Of a stretch of 64,000 bases of DNA, positions 23,878 through 36,719 are shown in pieces; positions within the stretch are counted from its first letter, which is position 1; every line of letters starts with the position of its first letter. The stretch is from Nocardia terpenica (GTDB lineage: Bacteria; Actinomycetota; Actinomycetes; Mycobacteriales; Mycobacteriaceae). Position numbers and translations under genes: made by a program. The notes beneath the pieces were generated by a model. That model ran no database searches, was not told the DNA's origin, and saw only the letters and a list, made by a program, of their open reading frames with translations. The stretch spans positions 496,001-560,000 of the forward strand of contig NZ_JABMCZ010000005.1 in the NCBI RefSeq assembly GCF_013186535.1, in the 5' to 3' direction.

Positions 23878-26097
23878 TCAGCCGATGTCGACGGGATCGA
23901 TCTGAACCCGCAGCGGGGCGTCGGAGCGGTGCGTGCTGCGGACGGCCTGGGCGGCGGCGAGGGCGCGGGACAGGGCGGCGCCGCAGGCCCGGTCGGCGCG
24001 CAGGATCATGCGCTCGACCACGGCGGGAGAATCGCCGGAGGAGAAGGGCTTTCGGGCGCCCGGGGGTAGCGGGACCGGGCCGAGGATCTCGATATCGGCG
24101 GGAAGCTTTGCCTCGCCGAGCAATTCGGCGATGGAGTCGGTGGTGCCGTCGACCGCGGCGAGGCGGACGGCGGGCGGGAAGCGCACCTCGGTGCGAGCGG
24201 CGAGCTCGAAACCGGCGTGGCCCACCGGATCCCAGCGCACCAGGGCCTGCACGGTGGGCAGCGACGGTTCGGCCATCACGATCACCTGCCCGGTCGGGCG
24301 GACCAGGGCCGCCGCGGACATCCAGCGCCGCAGGGTGTCCTCGGCGGCGCGCAGGTCGGCGCGGCTCAGCAGCGCCCAGCCGTCCAGCAGCAGCGCCACC
24401 GCGTATCCGCTCGGGGCCACCGGTTCCGCCCCGATCGTCGCGACCACCACCTGCGGCCCCTCCGGCACGGCATCGAGCACGGCCGCGCCCCCGGACCCGC
24501 GAATCGGCACGCCCGGAAAGGCCCGGCCCAGTTCCTCCGCCGTCCGCGCCGCGCCGATCACCACCGCCCGCAGTGCCCGCGACCCACACGACCCGCACCG
24601 AAACGCCGCCTCGGTCTTCCCGCACCACCGGCAACTCGGACTGTGCGCCACGTCCCCGGAACCGCTGCGCGACCACGCGACCCCGACCTCCCGCGCCGAG
24701 GCCCGGCGAGTCTGCCATTCGCCCGCCCGCGAGCCGCGCGAATCTCTCACTGCCGCATCGGAACCCGATCCGGTCGCGGCCACGGCAGCCGGGTCGGAGC
24801 GCTGACGCCGAGCGGTCCCGGTACCGCCGATGGTGTTGTCCGGCAAGGACAGTGGGCCGTTGCAGTGGCGGCAGCGGGCGGGGGTGCGGCATTTGGCGCA
24901 GGCGAGGGCGGGAACGTAACCGCGGCGGGGCACCTGGACGAGCACCGACTCGCCCGCGGCGAGCGCCTTGCGCGCCGCGGTGAAGGCAACGGCCGGAATG
25001 CGCACGGCCCGCGCCACCGGATCCCGTTCCAGCGCAACATCACTGTCGCCCGGCGCACTGATCCGAGGCGCGTATTCTCGCACCACCGCCCGGTCGGCGA
25101 CCAGGTCATGGGCCCATCCCGAGTCCACGACGGCCTGAATCTCCGCCGTCCGCGCGAACCCCCCGGCGACGAACGCCGCCCCGGTCTCGTGCGCCCGCAG
25201 CATCGCCACCTCGCGCGCATGCGGATACGGCGCCCGCGGCTCGGCGTAGGTATCGTCCCCATCGTCCCAGATCGCGATCAACCCGAGATCCGTTGCGGGC
25301 GCGAAGATCGCGCTCCGCGTGCCCACGACGATCCGCGCGCTCCCCCGCAATGCCGCCAGCCATCGCCGATACCGCGCCGCGGGCCCCAATCCCGCCGACA
25401 GCCCGACCGCCCGCTCCCCCACCAAGTCCACACAGGCCCCCAGCACCCGATCCAGATCCCGCTGATCCGGCACCATGATCACCGCACTGCGCCCGCCCCC
25501 CACCGTCACCGCCGCCAGCTCCGCCAGCCGCCGCGCCCACTGCTCCCCCGGCACCGCCTGCCAGGCCGCCCGCGGCCCCCGGCCCGCCGCCAGCGCCTCG
25601 AGGAACGACGCCCCGTGCCGATACCGCCGCTCCCACTCCAGAAACCGCGAAACCACCTCGGCGCCAGCGGAATCCGGCACTGCCGAGGCGGTCTCTGCCG
25701 GGCTCTTCGTCGAACCGGGTTGTTCTGCTTCGGTTTTCGCATGGCGTGGCGGGATGGCCAGCCGGAGGACGTCGGCGCGGGTGCCCGCGTAACGGGTGGC
25801 TACGGCGGTGGCGAGGCGCAGGATTTCGGGGGTGAGGACGCGCTCGGCGGAGACCACGCGCTCGAGCCGCATGAGTTTACCGGTGTGGTCGGACTTCTCG
25901 AGGCGGTCCAGGACGAAGCCGTCGACGAGGCGGCCCGAGAAACGAACGCGGACGCGAACGCCCGGTTGGGCGATCGCGTCCAGTTCCGCGGGGACGAGGT
26001 AGTCGAAGTCCCGGTCGAGGTGGGCCGGTTCCAGCAGCGGCAGCACTCTCGCGATGGGGAGTGCCACCGCCGCCGGGACCGCAGCGGTGTCGGCCAA
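23878..26097 (-). CDS. priA: Primosomal protein N' (PriA), helicase-dead actinobacterial type
   Basis: Replication-restart protein. The 3' DNA-binding domain is visible at the N terminus (DRDFDYLVPAEL, GVRVRVRFSGRLVDGFV). The usual Walker A GxxGxGKT is absent; the corresponding region reads VTVGGGRSAVIMVPDQ, as known for actinobacterial PriA, so DNA unwinding is unlikely. Two zinc-ribbon motifs are kept, CAKCRTPARCRHC starting at Cys400 and CRWCGKTEAAFRCGSC starting at Cys489, but about 70 low-complexity residues lie between them where about ten are usual. The start is a TTG directly after the metK stop; a GTG ten codons later is an alternative. Confidence 0.88.
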   Translation of the reverse strand: MADTAAVPAAVALPIARVLPLLEPAHLDRDFDYLVPAELDAIAQPGVRVRVRFSGRLVDGFVLDRLEKSDHTGKLMRLERVVSAERVLTPEILRLATAVATRYAGTRADVLRLAIPPRHAKTEAEQPGSTKSPAETASAVPDSAGAEVVSRFLEWERRYRHGASFLEALAAGRGPRAAWQAVPGEQWARRLAELAAVTVGGGRSAVIMVPDQRDLDRVLGACVDLVGERAVGLSAGLGPAARYRRWLAALRGSARIVVGTRSAIFAPATDLGLIAIWDDGDDTYAEPRAPYPHAREVAMLRAHETGAAFVAGGFARTAEIQAVVDSGWAHDLVADRAVVREYAPRISAPGDSDVALERDPVARAVRIPAVAFTAARKALAAGESVLVQVPRRGYVPALACAKCRTPARCRHCNGPLSLPDNTIGGTGTARRQRSDPAAVAATGSGSDAAVRDSRGSRAGEWQTRRASAREVGVAWSRSGSGDVAHSPSCRWCGKTEAAFRCGSCGSRALRAVVIGAARTAEELGRAFPGVPIRGSGGAAVLDAVPEGPQVVVATIGAEPVAPSGYAVALLLDGWALLSRADLRAAEDTLRRWMSAAALVRPTGQVIVMAEPSLPTVQALVRWDPVGHAGFELAARTEVRFPPAVRLAAVDGTTDSIAELLGEAKLPADIEILGPVPLPPGARKPFSSGDSPAVVERMILRADRACGAALSRALAAAQAVRSTHRSDAPLRVQIDPVDIG

Positions 26098-27309
26098 TTA
26101 CAGCCCGGCGGCCGCGCGCAGCTTCTCGGCGCGGTCGGTACGCTCCCAGGGCAGATCGACATCGGTGCGGCCGAAGTGCCCGTAGGCGGCGGTCGGCCCG
26201 TAGATCGGGCGCAGCAGATCCAGGTCGCGGATGATCGCGCCCGGACGCAGGTCGAACACCTCGCCGAGGGCCGCGGAGATCTTGGTCGGATCGATCTTCT
26301 CGGTGCCGAAGGTCTCCACGAACAGGCCGACCGGGGCCGCCTTGCCGATGGCGTAGGCCACCTGCACCTCGACCCGGTCCGCCAGCTCGGCGGCGACCAC
26401 GTTCTTGGCGACCCAGCGCATGGCGTAGGCGGCCGAGCGGTCGACCTTCGACGGATCCTTGCCGGAGAACGCGCCGCCACCGTGGCGGGCCATGCCGCCG
26501 TAGGTGTCGACGATGATCTTGCGGCCGGTCAGGCCCGCGTCACCCATCGGGCCGCCGAGCACGAACTTGCCGGTCGGATTGACCAGCAGGCGGATATCGG
26601 AGGTGTCCAGCGGGTCGGGCAGTTCCAGATCGGCCAGCACCGCGTCCACGACCTTCTCGCGGATGTCGGGGGCGAGCAGGTTGTCCAGGTCGATGTCGGC
26701 GGCGTGCTGGGTGGACAGCACCACGGTGTCCAGCCGGACCGGGCGGTCGCCCTCGTACTCGATGGTGACCTGGGTCTTGCCGTCCGGACGCAGGTAGGGC
26801 AGCACCCCGGACTTGCGGACCTCGGTCAGCCGCCGCGACAGCCGGTGCGCCAGCGCGATGGGCAGCGGCATGAGCTCCGGGGTCTCCCGGGTGGCGTAGC
26901 CGAACATCAGGCCCTGGTCGCCGGCGCCCTGGCGGGCGATCTCGTCGTCGGAGCCGCCGACGCGGGCCTCGTGCGAGTGGTCGACACCCTGCGCGATGTC
27001 CGGCGACTGGGCGCCGATGGCCACGTTCACACCACACGACGCGCCGTCGAAGCCCTTGGCCGACGAGTCGTAACCGATCTCGAGCACCTTCTCACGCACG
27101 ATGGTGGGGATGTCCGCGTAGGCCGAGGTGGTGACCTCGCCCGCGACGTGCACCTGACCGGTGGTCACCATGGTCTCCACCGCGACCCGGCTGCGCGGGT
27201 CCTGCGTGAGCAATGCGTCGAGAATGGAATCGCTGATCGCATCACAGATCTTGTCCGGATGACCCTCGGTCACGGACTCACTAGTGAATAGGCGGCTACC
27301 AGTGCGCAC
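26098..27309 (-). CDS. metK: S-adenosylmethionine synthetase
   Basis: Makes S-adenosylmethionine from methionine and ATP. The 403-residue protein has the signatures SESVTEGHPDKICDAISD, GAGDQGLMFGYA and the phosphate loop GGGAFSGKDPSKVDRSA. The GTG start MRTGSRLF is chosen because GGGAGAGGGAAG lies about eight bases before it and the reading frame further upstream is AT-rich and non-coding. It is followed without gap by priA. A 250-base region separates it from coaBC, long enough for its own promoter. No SAM riboswitch was recognised. Confidence 0.96.
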   Translation of the reverse strand: MRTGSRLFTSESVTEGHPDKICDAISDSILDALLTQDPRSRVAVETMVTTGQVHVAGEVTTSAYADIPTIVREKVLEIGYDSSAKGFDGASCGVNVAIGAQSPDIAQGVDHSHEARVGGSDDEIARQGAGDQGLMFGYATRETPELMPLPIALAHRLSRRLTEVRKSGVLPYLRPDGKTQVTIEYEGDRPVRLDTVVLSTQHAADIDLDNLLAPDIREKVVDAVLADLELPDPLDTSDIRLLVNPTGKFVLGGPMGDAGLTGRKIIVDTYGGMARHGGGAFSGKDPSKVDRSAAYAMRWVAKNVVAAELADRVEVQVAYAIGKAAPVGLFVETFGTEKIDPTKISAALGEVFDLRPGAIIRDLDLLRPIYGPTAAYGHFGRTDVDLPWERTDRAEKLRAAAGL

Positions 27310-27494
27310 AGTTCTTCCCTCTCCCTCAACGGGTCTCATCAGGATTGCGACAGTAGCGAGTGCACGCCACCGCACAACCCTTTGTCTCAGACTATTCCAA
27401 ACCACCGACGCGGTGCGGTCGCAGCAACGACCCGAAAGGGCCGCCACCAGCCACTACCGCCTCCACAGGGCTCCGTTTTGGCAGTCGGTGCAAA

Positions 27495-27540
27495 CTAGCG
27501 TGCAATGCAATTGTGCACTGTCCGCGTACGTGCATGCTAG
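27495..27540. repeat. Inverted repeat between coaBC and metK
   Basis: CTAGCGTGCA (27495-27504) and TGCATGCTAG (27531-27540) form a 10-base inverted repeat with one G-T type mismatch and a 26-base loop that itself contains GTGCA/TGCAC. It begins 18 bases after the coaBC stop. It could be a terminator stem without a U-tract or a protein site upstream of metK. Confidence 0.4.
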
Positions 27541-27558
27541 GCCGAAACCGATTGTCGC

Positions 27559-28776
27559 TCAGCGCAGCAGCGGCCCCAGCGCATCCAGCACCCGGCTGGC
27601 CAGCAGCGCCTTCGATCCGTGATCGAGGGCCTGTTCGGCGCCGTCGGCCCCCAGTAGCCAGCCGTCGTTGTTGTCCACCTCGAAGGCCCGACCCTCGCCG
27701 ACGGCGTTGACCACCAGCAGGTCACAGCCCTTCCGCTTGAGTTTGGCCCGGGCGTAGGACAGCACGTCGCCGCGTTCGTCGCCGGTCTCCGCGGCGAATC
27801 CGACGATCGCCAGATCGGGCAGCCGACCGTCGCGGCGCGCCTGCACCAGCCCGGCGAGGATGTCGCGGTTCTTGGTGAGATCGATCGAATCCGGTTCGCC
27901 CGCACCCTTTTTGATCTTCGCGGCGGCGACGTTGGCGGGACGGAAGTCGGCCACCGCGGCGGCCATGATCACCGCGTCGGCGCCGACGGCGTGCTTGTCG
28001 ACCGCGGTGCCCATCTGCTCGGCGGTGGTGACGTGTACCACCTCGACCGCGGCCGGGGGCTCGAGGCCGATGGTGTTGCCTGCGATCAAGGTCACATGGG
28101 CGCCGCGCTGGGCGGCCAGCCGGGCCATCGCGTAGCCCTGCTTGCCGGAGCTGCGGTTGCCGAGGAAGCGCACCGGGTCCAGCGGCTCGCGGGTGCCGCC
28201 CGCGGAGACCACGATGCGACGGCCCTCGAGATCGCGCGGCACCGCGTCGGCGCGCTCGAGCAGCAGCGAGGCCAGCGCGAAGATCTCCTCCGGCTCGGGC
28301 AGCCGCCCCGGGCCGGTGTCGGCGCCGGTCAGCCTGCCCGCGGCCGGTTCCATCACGATGGACCCGTGCGCGCGCAGCGTCGCCACGTTGGCGACGGTGG
28401 CCGCGTGCTCCCACATCTCGGTGTGCATGGCCGGGGCGAACAGCACCGGACATCGGGCCGTGAGCAGGGTGGCGGTGAGCAGGTCGTCGGCGCGGCCCAT
28501 CGCGGCGCGCGCCATCAGGTCGGCGGTCGCGGGGGCGATCACCACGAGGTCGGCCTCCTGGCCGAGCCGCACGTGCGGCACCTCGGGCACATCGGCGAAC
28601 ACGCCGGTGTGCACCGGATTGCCCGACAGCGCCTCGAAGGTCGCCTTCCCGACGAACTGCAGCGCCGACTCGGTGGGAATCACCCGGACGTCGTGCCCGG
28701 TCTCGGTGAACTTGCGAACGAGCGAGCACGCCTTGTAGGCGGCGATTCCGCCGCCCACACCGACAACGATCCGCAT
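27559..28776 (-). CDS. coaBC: Phosphopantothenoylcysteine synthetase/decarboxylase
   Basis: Bifunctional coenzyme A enzyme (Dfp). The N-terminal flavin-dependent decarboxylase CoaC shows GGGIAAYK, the catalytic His in VPHVRLG, and PAMHTEMW in place of the usual PAMNxxMW, a change also seen in mycobacterial CoaBC. The flexible loop LTGADTGPGRLPE carries no Cys at the usual site but matches the mycobacterial pattern. The C-terminal synthetase CoaB has SAGGTREPLDPVRFLGNRSSGK, AVADFRP and the Lys-rich KIKKG motif. 405 residues is typical. It follows rpoZ after 61 bases. Confidence 0.95.
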   Translation of the reverse strand: MRIVVGVGGGIAAYKACSLVRKFTETGHDVRVIPTESALQFVGKATFEALSGNPVHTGVFADVPEVPHVRLGQEADLVVIAPATADLMARAAMGRADDLLTATLLTARCPVLFAPAMHTEMWEHAATVANVATLRAHGSIVMEPAAGRLTGADTGPGRLPEPEEIFALASLLLERADAVPRDLEGRRIVVSAGGTREPLDPVRFLGNRSSGKQGYAMARLAAQRGAHVTLIAGNTIGLEPPAAVEVVHVTTAEQMGTAVDKHAVGADAVIMAAAVADFRPANVAAAKIKKGAGEPDSIDLTKNRDILAGLVQARRDGRLPDLAIVGFAAETGDERGDVLSYARAKLKRKGCDLLVVNAVGEGRAFEVDNNDGWLLGADGAEQALDHGSKALLASRVLDALGPLLR

Positions 28777-28837
28777 CTGTCTACGCCTCTTCGGTCCGGG
28801 TGGTGAGCGGCGAGGCTAGGTCCGCGCCGCCCGCAGG

Positions 28838-29116
28838 TCACTCGCCTTCGGAATGCTCGAGCAGGTCGGAATGGATCTCGCGCATCGCCACCGACAGCGG
28901 CTTCTCCTGCAGGCCGGGCTCGACCAGCGGGCCCACGTACTCGAGGATGCCGTCGCCGAGCTGGTTGTAGTAGTCGTTGATCTGGCGCGCCCGCTTGGCC
29001 GCGTAGATGACCAGTGCGTACTTGGACGACGTGCGCTCGAGCAACTCGTCGATCGGCGGGTTGGTGAGGCCGACCGGGGTGTCGTACGCGGGCGCGGCGG
29101 TCTTGATGTCGCTCAC
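28838..29116 (-). CDS. rpoZ: RNA polymerase omega subunit
   Basis: Small subunit that helps assembly of beta-prime into RNA polymerase. The 92-residue protein has the conserved core TNPPIDELLERTSSKYALV and IYAAKRARQINDYYNQL. The GTG start (VSDIKTAAP) is supported by AGGAG eight bases upstream; the frame beyond it lacks coding character. It lies between gmk and coaBC, the usual actinobacterial order. Confidence 0.95.
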   Translation of the reverse strand: MSDIKTAAPAYDTPVGLTNPPIDELLERTSSKYALVIYAAKRARQINDYYNQLGDGILEYVGPLVEPGLQEKPLSVAMREIHSDLLEHSEGE

Positions 29117-29177
29117 TGGTGAGGCTCCTGCGGGTCGTTGGTGGAAAAGCGGGGCGGAATCGACGATTCGAACGCCC

Positions 29178-29759
29178 TTATCTCGATTTTGTGCTAATGA
29201 ACAACGATACCAACTGCTCACAGGCGCTGGTCACCTCGTCGTTCACGATGGTGATGTCGAACTCGTCACAGGCCGCGAGTTCGGTTTTCGCGGTCTGCAG
29301 CCGGCGTTCGATCACCTCGGGCGATTCGGTCCCGCGGGCGGTCAGCCGGGCCACCAGCTCGTCCCAGCTGGGCGGGGCCAGAAACACCAGCAGTGCCGCC
29401 GGGATCTCCTTGCGGATCGAGCGGGCGCCCTCCAGATCCACCTCGACCAGGACCGGTTTGCCGGCCGCGATGGCGTCGCGGACCGGCCCGGCCGGGGTTC
29501 CCGACCGCTGCAGGCCGCCGTGAATATCGGCCCACTCGAGCAGTTCCCCCTGTTCGATCATGGTGTCGAACTCGGCCCGGGTCACGAACCGGTAGTCCCG
29601 GCCGTCGACCTCCCCGGGCCGGGGGGCCCGGGTGGTGGCCGACACACTGAACACCAGCTCCGGCAGCCGTTCGCGGACGCAACGGACCACCGTCGACTTG
29701 CCGACGGCCGAGGGGCCGACCAGTACTACCAGCCGACCCTTCCGCGTGTGTTCGACCAC
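29178..29759 (-). CDS. gmk: Guanylate kinase
   Basis: Phosphorylates GMP to GDP with ATP. The P-loop is GPSAVGKST, and the GMP-binding region is SVSATTRAPRPGEVDGRDY. The lid and EVDLEGARSI motifs follow. The 193-residue length is typical. It starts with GTG seven bases after the mihF stop, so it is probably translated from a shared message. Confidence 0.96.
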   Translation of the reverse strand: MVEHTRKGRLVVLVGPSAVGKSTVVRCVRERLPELVFSVSATTRAPRPGEVDGRDYRFVTRAEFDTMIEQGELLEWADIHGGLQRSGTPAGPVRDAIAAGKPVLVEVDLEGARSIRKEIPAALLVFLAPPSWDELVARLTARGTESPEVIERRLQTAKTELAACDEFDITIVNDEVTSACEQLVSLFISTKSR

Positions 29760-29766
29760 CCTCGGA

Positions 29767-30087
29767 TCAGGCTTCGAAGTCGAACTTCGCCAACAGCGCC
29801 TTGCGCTGACGGTCGCCCAGGCCCCGCAGGCGTCGGGTCGGCGCGATCTCGAGCTCGCTCATGATCTCCGCCGCCTTGACCTTGCCGACCTTGGGCAGGG
29901 CCTCCAGCAGAGCCGACACCTTCATCTTGCCGAGGACCTCGTCGGTCTCGGCATCCTTCAGGACCGTCTTCAGGTCGGTGCCGCCACGCTTCAAGCGCTC
30001 CTTGAGCTCTGCCCGAGCGCGGCGAGCGGCAGCCGCCTTCTCCAAAGCAGCGGCGCGCTGCTCGTCAGTCAGCTGGGGAAGGGCCAC
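29767..30087 (-). CDS. mihF: Integration host factor, mIHF type
   Basis: Actinobacterial nucleoid protein unrelated in fold to E. coli IHF. The 106-residue protein has the long basic N-terminal helix (AAALEKAAAARRARAELKER), and the helix-hairpin-helix DNA-binding part with ALPKVGKVKAAEIMSELEI and RRLRGLGDRQRKALL. It starts with GTG after GGAGGAA. It heads the mihF-gmk-rpoZ-coaBC block. Homologues are essential in mycobacteria and bind DNA with little sequence specificity. Confidence 0.95.
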   Translation of the reverse strand: MALPQLTDEQRAAALEKAAAARRARAELKERLKRGGTDLKTVLKDAETDEVLGKMKVSALLEALPKVGKVKAAEIMSELEIAPTRRLRGLGDRQRKALLAKFDFEA

Positions 30088-30602
30088 GGTTCCTCCGTCT
30101 CATCGTTCATTGCTTGATCTCCCGCCGGTAACCCGGCGGTCTGTGCGACCGTACCCACGCCGCGAGCCGATTGCGAACCCACCCCCCAGGTCAGCGCGTG
30201 ATTCGGGCTACGGTAACGGGCGGTCGGACACGGCATTCGGCCTGCTCGACCCGGTAGCGCAAATCCTACAGCCGAAATCGAGAATGTCCTGGTGAGCCCG
30301 GGTTTTCGGCCCGCGACCGGGGGCTTCGCGGAGACCGGCGGCGAACCGGCGACGGCTGTAACCGGGCCGTTATCGCGCGACCTGGAATTTTCTGGAATTC
30401 CTCCGCGTGTCGCGCAATTTCGCTTCCGCGTGTCGCGCCACGCGGGCACCGCGACCGCACCCGGACCCCGTCGTTCGAACGTGCAGTCGAGCCCAGTGGG
30501 CACGCAATACGGCCTGAAAGACCCGCTGACGCGGAAAAACACAAGAATGTGGTTCGGGGACCCGCCCCGGGGTTCGAGAGCGCAGCGGGCCGGAGAAACA
30601 GA
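30088..30602. other. Long intergenic region upstream of mihF
   Basis: About 515 bases between the pyr-operon terminator and mihF, on the side where mihF promoters must lie. I see no credible gene. It contains a 14-base direct repeat (listed separately) and the near-palindrome GGAATTTTCTGGAATTCC around 30385-30402. In M. tuberculosis the equivalent place holds a PE/PPE pair; nothing of that kind is present here. Confidence 0.5.
30402..30438. repeat. Direct repeat TCCGCGTGTCGCGC x2
   Basis: The 14-base sequence TCCGCGTGTCGCGC occurs exactly at 30402-30415 and 30425-30438, 23 bases apart. The spacing of about two helical turns suggests a protein-binding pair in the region upstream of mihF, but only two copies are present and no regulator can be named. 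Confidence 0.4.
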
Positions 30603-30632
30603 ACGGACCGGTCTCTTTCGAGACCGGTCCGT
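30603..30632 (-). terminator. Rho-independent-like terminator of the pyr operon
   Basis: A perfect 13-base-pair stem (ACGGACCGGTCTC with GAGACCGGTCCGT) and a four-base loop begin 18 bases after the pyrF stop. On the minus strand the stem is followed by a moderately T-rich stretch (TCTGTTTCTCC). Its strength and place indicate the end of the pyrR-to-pyrF transcript. Confidence 0.8.
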
Positions 30633-30649
30633 GGCCGGGAAACCCCGGA

Positions 30650-31492
30650 TCAGCCCTGCAGGAAGGCGAACTCGTCGGTGAGCCGCTGCACGCGCTGCCG
30701 CAGCGCCGACACCGACGGCCCGGCGCCCAGCACCTCGCGCGATACCGTCGGCACCGCCATCGGGAAGCATTCGGCCGGAATCAGCGCCCGGACGGACTCC
30801 GGTCCCCCGCCCTGGGCGCCGACGCCCGGCATGAGGATCGGCCCGGCGAGCCGCGTCAGGTCCGGGGCGGCGGCCAGGGTCGCGCCCACCACCACGCCGA
30901 CCGAGCCGAGCTCGGCACCGGCCGCGCGCAGCTCCTCGGCATTGAGCTCGGCCGCCGCGTCGACCATGGCCTGGGCGATGCCGCGCCCATCGGCGGTGGT
31001 GCCGCCCTGCACCGCCACCGCCTCCGGATTCGAGGTCGCGGCCAGCACGAACACGCCCCGGTGGTTGTCGCGCGCGAGCTCCAGAGCCGGTGTCAGCGCA
31101 CCGAATCCGAGGTAGGGCGAGGCGGTCAGGGCGTCGGCGCCCAGCGGGCCGTCACCGAGCCAGGCCCGCGCGTAGGCGGCCATGGTGGAGCCGATGTCGC
31201 CGCGCTTGGCGTCGGCGAGCACCAGCGTGTCCAGCGAGCGCAGCCCGGCGATGACCGACTCGAGCACCGCGAAACCGCCGGAGCCGTACGCCTCGAAGAA
31301 CGCCACCTGCGGCTTCACCAACGCCACACGGCCGCCCAGCGCCTCGACGCACAGGTCGGCGAACCGCTTCAGCCCGTCGACGTCCTCCGGCAGCCCCCAG
31401 GCGCGCAGCAGCCCGGGATGGGGATCGATGCCCACGCACAGCGGACCGTGCTCGGCCATCGCCCGCCGCAGCCGCATCCCGAACGGCTTCAC
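30650..31492 (-). CDS. pyrF: Orotidine 5'-phosphate decarboxylase, type 2
   Basis: Last step of UMP synthesis. The 280-residue protein belongs to the longer PyrF type found in actinobacteria and carries the catalytic motif VLADAKRGDIGST. GVGAQGGG near the C terminus binds phosphate. It starts with GTG within GTGA, overlapping the stop of the upstream 89-residue ORF by four bases, and is last in the pyr operon, before a strong hairpin. Confidence 0.95.
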   Translation of the reverse strand: MKPFGMRLRRAMAEHGPLCVGIDPHPGLLRAWGLPEDVDGLKRFADLCVEALGGRVALVKPQVAFFEAYGSGGFAVLESVIAGLRSLDTLVLADAKRGDIGSTMAAYARAWLGDGPLGADALTASPYLGFGALTPALELARDNHRGVFVLAATSNPEAVAVQGGTTADGRGIAQAMVDAAAELNAEELRAAGAELGSVGVVVGATLAAAPDLTRLAGPILMPGVGAQGGGPESVRALIPAECFPMAVPTVSREVLGAGPSVSALRQRVQRLTDEFAFLQG

Positions 31493-31758
31493 CGCGGCTC
31501 CGGGACGCCGGCCGCGGCCAGCTCGCGCTCGGCCGTGTCCGGTTCCGGCGCGCTCGGCATCGGCGCGCTGCCGATGGGCGGCACCGCCCGGAAGCCGACC
31601 GCGCTGTAGCTGCCGAAACCACCGGCCTTGCGCATGGGCCGGATGTCACCGCCGCCGTGCGGGGCCGCGTCGGCGGACTCGCCCCGGCGTACCCGTCGCG
31701 GCGTCACCCGGCCGGCACCGACCGGCCGAGCTCCCGCACCAAACCCGATGGCTCCCAC
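31489..31758 (-). CDS. Unknown 89-aa protein between carB and pyrF
   Basis: Not recognised. The GTG start has AGGAG about ten bases upstream and lies 16 bases after the carB stop; the stop overlaps the pyrF start as GTGA. This neat fit between two coupled genes argues for real translation. The product is rich in Gly, Ala, Pro and Arg, with a basic N-terminal part (RVTPRRVRRGES), a central KAGGFGSYSAVGFRAVPPIG and an acidic, Pro-rich tail. No membrane segment or known domain is visible. It may be a small regulator or only a coupling ORF. Confidence 0.6.
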   Translation of the reverse strand: MGAIGFGAGARPVGAGRVTPRRVRRGESADAAPHGGGDIRPMRKAGGFGSYSAVGFRAVPPIGSAPMPSAPEPDTAERELAAAGVPEPR

Positions 31759-31774
31759 GGTTCGTTTTCTCCTG

Positions 31775-36218
<4,444 letters not shown>

Positions 36219-36222
<4 letters not shown>

Positions 36223-36719
36223 GAGTTCTCTTCTCCCGTCATCGCACCGGTCGTCCACGCCGGATACACCGTCTTGTCGTCGCCGCGGAAACCGGTGTCC
36301 ACCTCGGTCCCGGTCGGCAGCTTCCAGCGAATTACCAGCACACCATTTTCCGTCATCACCTTGCCCGCGTGCCCGCGCTCGGTGCGCACCGCGGTGATGG
36401 ACTCCTGCGGAATCCAGATCGCGGCCGCGCCGCGGCGTTCCAGCAGGATGCCGCGCTCGAAGCGGGTGAGCTCGGCCGTGGCCCGGAAACCCAGGTCGCC
36501 CACCGCGATCCGCTGCTGCCAGCTGGGCGCCAGGGTGGTGCCCGTGTACAGGCCGGTGGTCGGCTCCAGCAGTTGCGCGCCCAGCTCGGCGGGCACCGCG
36601 GGCAGCTCACCGACCGAGGCGGCCTGCCGCCGGGCCTTGGCCCGCCAGGCCCGGTACATCAGCCACAGGCAGGGCGCGAACAGCGCCAGCAGCCCGATCA
36701 CCCACAGTGTGCGTTCCAT
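36219..36719 (-). CDS. Membrane-anchored PH-like protein (Rv1382 homologue)
   Basis: 166 residues. One N-terminal membrane helix (LWVIGLLALFAPCLWLMYRAW) is followed by a cytoplasmic beta-rich domain with PH-like character (RIAVGDLGFRATAELTRFERG, AIWIPQESITAVRTERG). The same position in mycobacteria, between pyrC and carA, is held by Rv1382, called a possible export or membrane protein. The start overlaps the pyrC stop by one base and the stop overlaps carA by four. Function unknown; linkage to the pyr operon is conserved. Confidence 0.82.

Noticed and set aside
27310..27558. SAM riboswitch upstream of metK
   Set aside because: No recognisable SAM-I, SAM-IV or related core could be traced by eye; a covariance search would be decisive.
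30200..30650. Plus-strand frames opposite the mihF upstream region
   Set aside because: Codon composition is unlike local genes and they overlap the pyr terminator.
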